A DNA stretch of 64,000 nucleotides, taken from the NCBI GenBank assembly GCA_033220425.1, contig CM065653.1, positions 2,666,001 to 2,730,000 of the forward strand, read 5' to 3'. The stretch comes from Lepraria neglecta. Taxonomy: Eukaryota > Ascomycota > Lecanoromycetes > Lecanorales > Stereocaulaceae. Both the position numbers and the translations under genes were made by a program. Numbering within the stretch: the first letter of the stretch is position 1; each line of letters starts with the position of its first letter. Shown here one piece after another: positions 49,477 to 57,917 of this stretch. The notes beneath the pieces are model-generated. The model saw nothing but the letters and a program-made list of their open reading frames with translations, was not told where the DNA came from and ran no database searches.

Positions 49477-50013
49477 TTATCCTCCACAAAGGTCAGCCCG
49501 TTGCGGGCTTCCCTTTGCCGCCCATTCCTTCAACTTCGTCTGAAAGGGCTCATCAAATCCTTCATGTCTTGCCATGCCATCGTCATCTGAAACACTCCAC
49601 CATGCCGCCTTTTCTTTCAAGAAAATGTGCTCCTTTGGCTTAACCATGCTCCCAACCACAGTCCCATCATCCACAGTCCCCATCGCCACACTCGTACCAT
49701 CAGGGCGACAATGGTACTTCATGAATAATGTAGATCCGCAATCCCCACAGAATCCCCGAGAAGCTGTAGCTGAGGATGTTGTCTTGATTGCTGGCTCGAT
49801 CTGAGAATCGGGACCGTGCCACCGGAGTGCTGTGTTTTTGAAACCACCGAAAGCGATGAAGGGAGCACCGGAGGATTTACGGCAGGTTTGGCAGTGGCAG
49901 AGGGATATTGAGGAGGGGAGTATGCTGCTGGTATACCTGACCTTGCCACAATTGCAACTGCCGTTGAGGACAGTGGGTGGTGAGGGTTGGGCGGGGTTGC
50001 AGATTGGTTCCAT
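49477..50013 (-). CDS. GFA/CENP-V family zinc protein
   Basis: The product is a 178-residue, single-exon protein of the glutathione-dependent formaldehyde-activating (GFA)/CENP-V fold. The zinc ligands are all present: C20 and C22 (SCNCGK), C39, C41 and C44 (CHCQTC), and C89 and C92 (GFCGDCGS). Other family marks are SSGAPFIAF and the late GFDEPF. Fungal members are mostly uncharacterised and often sit in accessory regions; glutathione adduct chemistry is a family-level guess. The start is the only ATG before the zinc motif. No secretion signal is seen. The length is normal and there are no defects. Confidence 0.93.
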   Translation of the reverse strand: MEPICNPAQPSPPTVLNGSCNCGKVRYTSSILPSSISLCHCQTCRKSSGAPFIAFGGFKNTALRWHGPDSQIEPAIKTTSSATASRGFCGDCGSTLFMKYHCRPDGTSVAMGTVDDGTVVGSMVKPKEHIFLKEKAAWWSVSDDDGMARHEGFDEPFQTKLKEWAAKGSPQRADLCGG

Positions 50014-50338
50014 GGTTTTTCCTCGGATTTGGTATACAATGCAGTCAGTGGTGGGGAGATTTTATTGTTCCCTCCCTCTGTGTCGCATGTGTATAATGCC
50101 TTGTCTTAGTGGCCACCTAAATGCTCGTATGGCAAGGCCCATGAAGATGGAAGGGAAATTTACTACAATAACCCGGCCCGGAGCAAATATTACTCGAATG
50201 CCCCGGGGTGTCCCGCGATTACGAATGTAGCGCCCTAATGTTTTAAAACGTGCCATATATCGTTAGCTCCGTATATTCTTTGCAAAACCTGCCTGACCAT
50301 CTCCCCAACGGGATCAAATTAGACTAATGAGATACACG
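50014..50338. other. Gene-free gap between the GFA and HET genes
   Basis: Both neighbours read on the minus strand, so this is the GFA upstream flank and the 3' flank of HET. No gene is seen. A plus-strand frame crossing from the GFA gene is a shadow. Confidence 0.45.
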
Positions 50339-53098
50339 TCAGTCAACACACCATTCCTGTGTACTTGGCAAAGTTTGACCCAATGCAATGAAATCACTCT
50401 CTAGATTCCACTGTATCATTGCTTGCATGTATTCTGCAGGGTTGGCGTTAGTCCTCCGGATGATTGGCTCCAGCGATGGATCCTTTCTAAGGGCGGCTCT
50501 TCCCGTTTCAGGAGTTGCACCACTCGACGCAGGACTGGAGGTGGGTTGCTCGTCATTCTCTCTTTCGAGACTTTGTCCTTCTCCTGCGCTTCGCATTTCT
50601 TCGGCGTACTGATAAGCAGCCTCGAGCATTCTGTTCGTAAACGGATCGACCAAACTAGGAGGCAGAATTAGGTGAATGCGGCTGGTGAAGAAAGTTCCAT
50701 CTTTCTTCATGTGGACTTTGACCAATAGAGCCTTGCCAGAGCCTGCGACACTTCCGTAGCGTCCGCTTGCTATGATTGCATAATGGGAATAGTCTGTCGT
50801 GGCATCCCCTGCGAATGGGCTCTTCGCATTCATCAACTTGCTATAAATGCTACCGAGTGGTTCCAGTGTTTCAGTCACCGAGCCCAAGTCTCCGGCCGCG
50901 AGAATATACCATTTGCCGTTCTCATCCCGTATATAAGAGGGTCTGTCAAACGTCCTCCGACCCCCCTGAGACGTGCCTTTAGCCGGAGAAACCGACGACA
51001 AGTGGATACCTGGGAATCTGACTTTCAGTCCCTCTGAGCAGGGCACTCCGGTCCCGGAATTCTCTGGAAGGAGTATTTGCATTGCATTGCCGCTCAGTAA
51101 AGTTGATGGAGCCCATCGGTAACCCGCAGCTGAGAGTCTTGGACCGCTACTGAAAATTACTGCACTTGGTATGCCGGGAGAGCTCTGTGACAGTAGCTCC
51201 CAGAGAACTTGCATTCGCTGCTCTGCTGGCGTCTCAGCTACTAACCGGGTCTCCAGATCAAGGAGCGTGCTGAGGCAAAGAGGTTCATCGGTAGGCTCAG
51301 TCACCGAGCGCCCCTGTATACCTACAGCGAGTGTGTGTATCGAAAAGTTGGGGTTTGGGGCGTCTACGGCCTGGTTTCTTCGGATGCCGAAAAAGGCATT
51401 TTTCATGAAGATATACAACATTTTGGATTGGATTCTCTCTTCCATTTTATTGTGCTCTCTCACGAGTTGGTCAATATTGACCGCTTGGTCGCGGAACTGT
51501 ACCCACAAATGCTTGGGCAAGAAGGCTTCTTGAAGGGTCCACAGCCTTCGCATCCAAGTCGAAGTTGAGACTCTGGCTAAGATCTCAAGAAAGTCCAACG
51601 AAGAGTGATCTGTTCTCTCTAGCTCTGAATCCAGGACGAGGACGTGCTCGGCCTCCGCGTAAGTCTCGCGCATCAGCGCTAGGGCTTCGTCCTTCATATC
51701 CTTGGGTTCCACTGGGCAGCACAGAGTATCGATCCATATGAAGAGATCTTCGTCAGAACTTTGCACAGAGCTATGGAAGCTTCTCAAGCGATCGTAGAGG
51801 TAGCTGATCTGACAATGCCGCAATGCGTTCCGTCGCGCGTTGCCCAAGCCGTCCGCCCAGACATGTGAAAGAGCAATATACTTCGTCTTTGGGTCTCTAG
51901 CGACCACGGCCATCTTCACAGTGCCATCACTCTGGCTCAGGCGCAAAAGTGGGATTCCCTTAGACCCGAGTATTTGAAGTAGTTTGCCCCACTCCTTTTT
52001 TTCCATTGCAATTTCATCACACTCACAGCTTGGACGTCGATGCCGAGACTCACCTGTTCCTTGGAAAACATGGCATTCTGAAGAGGTACAATTTTGATGG
52101 CGATCCTTGCGGAACGGATCTTGGCGCCTATCCAATTTCTCCATGTAGAATAAGACTTGTAAAACCATGTAATGATTCAAAATTGAAGCAGCTTGAGACG
52201 GACACCATCCAAGACTCTTCATGTTGTCTACTCTTTTCTCATCCCAAACAAACGGTGCCAAGGGCAAGGTACAGCTCTTCCCTTGCGTGTATGGTTGATT
52301 AGAGAATACCTTGTCTACCCATACAGACAGGACCTCCACCATCGAGCAAAGAACCTGTTTTGTATTATGGTTGAGACGAGGAGCAGCTTGTATTAGAACG
52401 CGGCCTATGATGTTTCCTATGCAATGCAGGAGATGGAGATATTGACTTTCGGCGTGGTCGATACTCGGTTGAAGTAGCTGGGCCGACTCGTCGAGAAGCC
52501 CGTTCAGTTTCGATGTACTTACAATTTTGTGCGCCGATTGGTCGGTATCGGAAGGTTCATTATGACTGGCCTGGACAGGGTCTTGCCTTGAAGACGAGTT
52601 AGAATTTCGATAGGCATGTCCAGAGCGGTGCGAGAGAAATTGAAGATCTGCATACTGGACAAAGTCTTCGTGCCTGTACAGGTTCCTCCCAGTAAGCTTA
52701 TTGAGGACGACGTCCAGGATCTCCTGGAGTATACCACAGAAAAGCCATGTTTGGAGAAACTCAAGTGTTGGATCTTCGCTTGAAAGTAGGCCTGAATCGA
52801 GTGATAGTGGGTCGCCGTTATTCTCAATTAGGAATGTATATCCGACTTGCCCGGGATACTTGAGGAACGGTACCCCAATGTAGTCTGTTCGCCCGTAATA
52901 TGTCAATTGATCCTCTTCCCCAAAAGATGCGCCATGGGGAAGTAATTGATGTTCCATGGAGAGCCACAAATGCAATACGGATACGCGAGATGATATACCA
53001 TTGGCAAAGCTAAAGTAAGAATACAACCAGATCAAGCCAACAGTGATCAATCCTTGGGCAATTGTGACATCAAAAAGGAGGTGGAAAGAAGGTGTCAA
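50339..53098 (-). CDS. HET-domain (heterokaryon incompatibility-type) protein
   Basis: A single open frame of 919 codons runs to the TGA-proximal end at 50339. Near residue 400 the HET motifs begin: KYIALSHVWADGLGN, then FIWIDTLCCPVEP near 450, the EHVLVLDSELER region and WMRRLWTLQEAF. An N-terminal hydrophobic segment (TIAQGLITVGLIWLYSYF) is present. The C-terminal third includes GKWYILAAGD and an acidic tail. HET domains trigger cell death on allorecognition and many act as NLR effectors. The frame begins at a TTG (53098); upstream coding-like sequence lies in another frame (53100-53276), so a first exon with an ATG probably lies there, with an acceptor near 53108. The next in-frame ATG is well inside the protein. 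The main domain is intact. Confidence 0.85.
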   Translation of the reverse strand: MTPSFHLLFDVTIAQGLITVGLIWLYSYFSFANGISSRVSVLHLWLSMEHQLLPHGASFGEEDQLTYYGRTDYIGVPFLKYPGQVGYTFLIENNGDPLSLDSGLLSSEDPTLEFLQTWLFCGILQEILDVVLNKLTGRNLYRHEDFVQYADLQFLSHRSGHAYRNSNSSSRQDPVQASHNEPSDTDQSAHKIVSTSKLNGLLDESAQLLQPSIDHAESQYLHLLHCIGNIIGRVLIQAAPRLNHNTKQVLCSMVEVLSVWVDKVFSNQPYTQGKSCTLPLAPFVWDEKRVDNMKSLGWCPSQAASILNHYMVLQVLFYMEKLDRRQDPFRKDRHQNCTSSECHVFQGTGESRHRRPSCECDEIAMEKKEWGKLLQILGSKGIPLLRLSQSDGTVKMAVVARDPKTKYIALSHVWADGLGNARRNALRHCQISYLYDRLRSFHSSVQSSDEDLFIWIDTLCCPVEPKDMKDEALALMRETYAEAEHVLVLDSELERTDHSSLDFLEILARVSTSTWMRRLWTLQEAFLPKHLWVQFRDQAVNIDQLVREHNKMEERIQSKMLYIFMKNAFFGIRRNQAVDAPNPNFSIHTLAVGIQGRSVTEPTDEPLCLSTLLDLETRLVAETPAEQRMQVLWELLSQSSPGIPSAVIFSSGPRLSAAGYRWAPSTLLSGNAMQILLPENSGTGVPCSEGLKVRFPGIHLSSVSPAKGTSQGGRRTFDRPSYIRDENGKWYILAAGDLGSVTETLEPLGSIYSKLMNAKSPFAGDATTDYSHYAIIASGRYGSVAGSGKALLVKVHMKKDGTFFTSRIHLILPPSLVDPFTNRMLEAAYQYAEEMRSAGEGQSLERENDEQPTSSPASSGATPETGRAALRKDPSLEPIIRRTNANPAEYMQAMIQWNLESDFIALGQTLPSTQEWCVD

Positions 53099-53725
53099 CG
53101 AAGCCTATAAGACTATGGAGCTGAGAAACAATCCCGGGCAGGCTGCACCCACCCAAGGGTCTATAACGACGGAAAATAGGCCAATAGTCTGTAGACCTAA
53201 GCGAGGTGGCAGACTTGGCAGACGAATCATGCATATTCAAGCGGTCTAGAACAGCAGTTGACACCTTGGCAGCCAATACTGAATATTTAGATCGACGTAA
53301 GGTAGCGGAAGGAATGATTTGGCGATCAGGCTTTAGAACACAAGACGTGTCAAAGTCTGCCTAGCTATCGCAAGAAGGTCCGGTGACGGCTAGAGTAGGT
53401 GCGCTCGCATTTGTCAATATAATTCGGACGTCTCCCTGTTTTAAGGCGCAGGATAGCTCGCAAGAAAGCAAACAATGGCGGATTTTCTGGGCTATAATCT
53501 AAAGGAATCGATCAATTGGGACTTAGTGACCCGTTCTTTATGCAGTCAATATCTGTGGCTAGAGCTGCCAAAGGCAACTTCGTGGGATGCCTGTCTGGAC
53601 TTTTTTTCAACCCGCGAGGTACTTCCCTATCATTCAAGTCAATCCTTGCATAGCAGTTGCTAGCTGGGCCATCCTGAAGACATTCTTAATTTCAGCGTGG
53701 CCTATCTGTTTGTTATAACGACTGA
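53099..53725. other. Upstream flank of the HET gene and 3' flank of MCM10
   Basis: The right part is the 3' side of the minus-strand MCM10 gene; the left part probably holds the HET gene's first exon (coding-like minus-strand frame up to 53276 containing HDSSAKSATSLRSTDYW). A 62-codon plus-strand frame at 53475 has no motif. I see nothing more. Confidence 0.4.
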
Positions 53726-56176
53726 TCAAACCACTTCTAACCCGTCTTCGTCATCTTTGTCGTCCCCGCCTTGCCCTGCGTTCTCTCCACCAAAGCTTTC
53801 TCGCCCGGCTTCCTTGATCCCCCGATCAGTAACAAATCGTGTCTTCTTCCGTGACACATCCTCACCCAACGCGCTGCCTTTTCGCTTTTTCATCGGGCTC
53901 AAGTGCACATTCGTTGCTCTGTTCCCCAGCAAGCCCAGGGATGTTGCATCGACGGGATCAGGTGCCTGCGGCTCTGCAAGACTTCTCGCCGACGCCTCCC
54001 CTCCCTGCCTCAGACGTAGATACTCGCTCCCGGCGCCATTGCCTCCCTCTCCTAGCTTCCTAGCAATCTCGTTCTCCTTTTCTCGTTCAGCGAGCCGTTT
54101 CCGTACTCTCTCCTCTTTACTTCCACCCCTCTCTATAGTACCCTCCGCGTCCAATAACTGTGCTGCACTTCTGCCTCCTGATATCGAGGGGCCAATAAAA
54201 TACCTGGAGCCACTGCCACGATCGTACTGAGCTCCTTCCGTAGCAAACCCATCGTCTTTCGCACGATTCTGCCCTCGCGTCTTATTCCCAAAATAGCCTG
54301 TTCGGCCTCCCTTCCTTCCCCCTGGCGCGAAAGGCGCACTCATCCCTTGAACGTCCATTCTTCCTCGTCTTGTACGCTCAACAACAACGTCCACATGGAA
54401 TTCGCAGAATTCGGTGTGTCGTTTGTTGATCCAGCTATCGCACTGTTTGCCATCCTTTCTGACACTCTTGCACCAACCTAAATCTCGGCTTGTGCCGACT
54501 TCGAGTACAGTGTCGTCGCTGGACGACAGCTTGAGGCTGAAGCGACCGGTATCCGCTCTTCCAGGTGGCGGAGGCATAATGTCGGGATTAAGCAAAGCAA
54601 CGACAGTTCCGGGAGTAAGTTTTCGGAAACGTGTGTACCCGGTACTGAAGAGAAAGAGATCTACAGTCCACTTCAAGTTGGTGAGGGTGAGGACCATGTA
54701 TTTGCCGTTTGCGTTCTGCTCACTTTCGGCAGCTTCTGTTACTGAAGTTCTCTCTGTACTCGTAGATTTATGAGCACCTTTATGGGTCAGTGGGTTGGAT
54801 TTGGAGGCGATAATGGCTAGCACTACGTGGTCGGGTTCAGGAATATCGGGAAGAAGGTAGTCGGGGGACTTGACGGCGCCGAGGAGGTCAGGGAGCAAGA
54901 AAATATGTTTTCTAGAAAACGTGCGAGTGAGGATGTCGTGAGGGAGTACGCGTTTTGAGAGATGAAGTGATGAGAAGGGTTCGAAGAGTGAGGCGGATTC
55001 TGGACTTGATGGTCGTGGCGTTTCTTCAGCAGCTTTGGATGGCGGTGATAGCGATCTTGCTCGTTTCTTTGATGCATTTGAAATTGATTTGGAAGGCTCC
55101 AAGACTTCCGGAGAAGCATTAGGATTTATCCAGATATCCGAAGAATATGCTTGTGTTCGGGACCGGCGTATGCCAGAGCTAGTGCCGCTTCGATGGACTA
55201 GACCTCCATTTGGTTGGCCCGCAGCCTTCAAAACTTCATCTCTTGAGAACTCGACCGGGCCAGCTCGAGGATCATTTCTTTGTCGATGCTCATTGGCCTT
55301 AGATCTAGCCTCAGCAACGCTCTGGAATGTATCGATCTCATGTTGCATCACCCCAAACCCTGTGCTCCTTTGTCTTCGAAGCATATCGGCTCTATCTTTC
55401 TGCGCTTTATCTTGCTGACGTGTCTCCGCAATTCTCTCACTGAAGGACTTTGGTCTGCTTGATTGGCCTGCATGCTGAACAGAAGACCTCTGGGAAGAAG
55501 CGATACTCCTATATGTGCTACTAGAAGCCTGGGTAAACGGATCGTCATCCTTCGACGCGTCCCTAGCTGGCCTGCGTAAAGAGATGTTCTTCCCTTTTAG
55601 ACCTTTATCGATACCCAATAACACTCGGCTGGGCGATCGGGCTTCTTGGGTAGCAATTTGCTTCCGTTGTGGTGAGACTGGTATCTGTGTCTCTGCAGAA
55701 GACTTGGGTCTGAACAAAGCCGGTGTGTCCACAGTACTACTTTCTTGAGATGGAGGCCGAGTGTTCTCTTTGCCGGCTGTTCGAGCACTTCCTCGGGCGC
55801 CACTTCCGACATCTGAAGCCGGACCAACAGCTTTGCTCTTTTTTGACTGAAGCTTCTTCAACTTGATTTTCGCCTCGAGTGCCGCCAATTGCAATTGGAG
55901 TGTTTCCTCATCTTCTTCACCATCGTCCTCTACGGGGCTCTGGTCATTCGGCTTTTTCCAGTATTGACGAAGGTTGGGAGTTGCCGAAGCCCTCTTTAGA
56001 GGTGAGGGCGAAGGGGACGTCCGATCATGGTATTTCTGTATTCTCTGCCGACCCGTTGGAGAGCTTAATAGAGCTTCGTGGGGAGATCGAGGTGGCCATC
56101 TAGGCTCGAGACGTCCTGCGAAAGAATTAGTTGCTGTTTTGATTGTGCTCGAGAGCTATAACACACCCGTAGACAT
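53726..56176 (-). CDS. mcm10: MCM10, DNA replication initiation factor
   Basis: MCM10 activates the CMG helicase and supports polymerase alpha at origins. A 10-nt first exon (56167-56176, ATG TCT ACG G) joins across a 51-nt intron (GTGTGT donor, CGCAG acceptor, ACTAAT branch) to a single exon (53726-56115), giving 799 residues. The N-terminal part is acidic with a coiled-coil-like segment (EETLQLQLAALEAKIKLKKL). The OB-fold region includes YMVLTLTNLKWTVDLFLFST and TPGTVVALLNPDIMPPP. The Mcm10 zinc finger GWCKSVRKDGKQCDSWINKR ending TEFCEFH follows near residues 548-575. A long basic, disordered C-terminus follows. Without the small first exon the frame has no ATG near the N-terminal sequence PRSPHEALLSSPTGRQRI, which supports the splice. 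It shares a promoter with RNase H2B. Confidence 0.95.
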
Positions 56177-56465
56177 AACTGCTGAACAATTGGGGCTTTA
56201 AACGCCCATTAGATAGTAATAACAGGCTCTATGTCGAGCTGCTCCCCAGCAATCAGTCTTCTCCAACTGGCATACCCAAAAGCCCAATCCAGCACTAATT
56301 GATGCTTTCCAAAAAGAATAGAAGACGTGTACTAGGTACTTATGTTATCGATCGAGCCGTTGCGATAGGCTGCGGCTAGAGAAAGCTAGCGCGGCGCGTC
56401 GCGTCTCACGCGCTCGCCAAGACACACTCACCCCTCTTGCTACCTGCGGCTGCTTTCTACAAAAC
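56177..56465. promoter_or_regulatory. Bidirectional promoter of MCM10 and RNase H2B
   Basis: The start codons of MCM10 (leftward) and RNase H2 subunit B (rightward) are 289 bp apart. The right third is GC-rich with a cluster of CGCG-containing sites at 56395-56412. In yeasts such sites bind MBF and drive G1/S transcription of replication genes, so shared timing is a reasonable inference. Confidence 0.6.
56395..56412. promoter_or_regulatory. Cluster of three MCB-like ACGCG cores
   Basis: The cores CGCGT (56395-56399), CGCGT (56400-56404) and ACGCG (56408-56412) occur within 18 bp, about 55-70 bp before the RNase H2B start and about 220 bp before that of MCM10. The MluI cell-cycle box (ACGCGT) is the MBF target. 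These are core matches, not full palindromes, so binding is inferred. The local GC richness makes one such match likely by chance, but three so close less so. Confidence 0.5.
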
Positions 56466-57842
56466 ATGAAGACTCGATCTACAATTGAACCCCAAGCAGC
56501 AAGTATTTCCAAAGCAACAATGGACGCTCAATCTTGCGACGATCCTCCCAAGCTCCTCATACTCCCAGAAGACCGGTCTGCAGAAGCCCGTATTTGTACC
56601 CTAGCCCATCCCAGAACTTCGAACCCAAGCCGATATCTCTTCGAACCGGAGAAAGGCATCTATGAATTCACCAAAGTGGCTGCGCCAAAGTCTACATATA
56701 GAAGTTGGCTTATAGGAGGCCGAGCAAGACATGTGCAGCCGAAGGCTGGATTGAAAAGTACGAATGGAACAAGATCGGTCGAACGGTCTCAATCTGCAGC
56801 TTTTGAAGCCTCTCCGTCCGCAGACATTGAGCATACGACCGAGAGGCCAATATCAGACGGATACGTGATCAAAACTGCGGAACTCCTAGTCGCCACTCCC
56901 ATTGACTACCTCTTCCTCGTACTTACTTCCTTCACAACTTCATCTTCAGCCAAATCGCCTTCGTCAAAACGATTATTCCTCTCCGCAGACGACCTTCTTG
57001 AAAGAGTCTCCGAGAAGTCGAAGCACTTCAATCAGATCTTGGGTCACCAGAAATCTCGACTGGCTATGGAAGAGAGAATGCAAGCAATTTGTGATATGGT
57101 GGATGCTGGAGATGAGAAGATGTATCGTCTCAGTGACGAAAAGCTCTTGAACGAGCTAGTTCTCAAAGGCAAAGCAATGGTTGAAAGAGGATTACCTAAC
57201 ACCATGGAGGAGAGGTTCATTCGCAAGGCTTTGGAAACACCCGTCATGGTACTAAAGCGGGGAGAGAGCTCGATGTCGGAAGCAACTCCATCTCAGACTG
57301 GTACGCCAATGTCAGAGTCAACCACATCAGAAAGTATAGATTCGCAAACGAGCACCACGACTTCTGACTCGACGACGTCCGTTGGTTCGGCGGCCACTGA
57401 GATAACAGTACCGGACGACACTGCTCCACCACCAATCCCCAACGAGCTCTACCACCTTCTTCGCATGCGCACCGCCCTCTCCTACATGATCTCCTCCTAC
57501 ATCCCACCAACCCTCGCATTAGCATTGAACACACTTCTATCCTCTCCACAAAGTCCAATCGACTTCAAACCCCTAAACGAGCGCCTCGCCAGCATAGCCA
57601 AAATACGCGCCGAAGCTCTTACGTCAAGGTCACTAGGAGACTTCAGCCGGAAGAGAAGCATGTATGAAGAAGATGACGCTGCGGAGACGAGAGCAGAGAA
57701 GAAGAGGAGAAAAGAGGAGGAAGAGAAGAAGAAGAAAGCTGGCGAGTCGAGAGGGATTAGGGATCTAAAGAAGGTTGACACGAAGGGAATGAAGAAAATG
57801 AAAGATTTCTTTGGGAAAGCGGCTGCGGTGAAGAAGAAGTGA
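56466..57842 (+). CDS. rnh202: RNase H2 subunit B (Rnh202-like)
   Basis: RNase H2 removes ribonucleotides from DNA; subunit B is a non-catalytic scaffold and recruits PCNA. The 458-residue single-exon product has the family blocks PPKLLILPEDRSAEARICTL, SRYLFEPEKGIYEFTKVAAP and SWLIGGRARHVQPKAG. Then come KTAELLVATPIDYLFLVL and LLERVSEKSKHFNQILG, a Ser/Thr linker, and the helical segment YHLLRMRTALSYMISSYIPP. The C-terminus has a Lys-rich helix and then KGMKKMKDFFGK, which fits the C-terminal PCNA-interacting motif of human RNASEH2B. It lies divergent to MCM10 and ends 75 bp from the convergent SurE-TTL gene. No defect is seen. Confidence 0.95.
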   Translation: MKTRSTIEPQAASISKATMDAQSCDDPPKLLILPEDRSAEARICTLAHPRTSNPSRYLFEPEKGIYEFTKVAAPKSTYRSWLIGGRARHVQPKAGLKSTNGTRSVERSQSAAFEASPSADIEHTTERPISDGYVIKTAELLVATPIDYLFLVLTSFTTSSSAKSPSSKRLFLSADDLLERVSEKSKHFNQILGHQKSRLAMEERMQAICDMVDAGDEKMYRLSDEKLLNELVLKGKAMVERGLPNTMEERFIRKALETPVMVLKRGESSMSEATPSQTGTPMSESTTSESIDSQTSTTTSDSTTSVGSAATEITVPDDTAPPPIPNELYHLLRMRTALSYMISSYIPPTLALALNTLLSSPQSPIDFKPLNERLASIAKIRAEALTSRSLGDFSRKRSMYEEDDAAETRAEKKRRKEEEEKKKKAGESRGIRDLKKVDTKGMKKMKDFFGKAAAVKKK

Positions 57843-57917
57843 ACGGTCTCCCAGTGCGAATTTCGTCGTGTAGAATGGGATACCCCATAGTCGTTGGGTC
57901 GATCCCACCTATCTACC

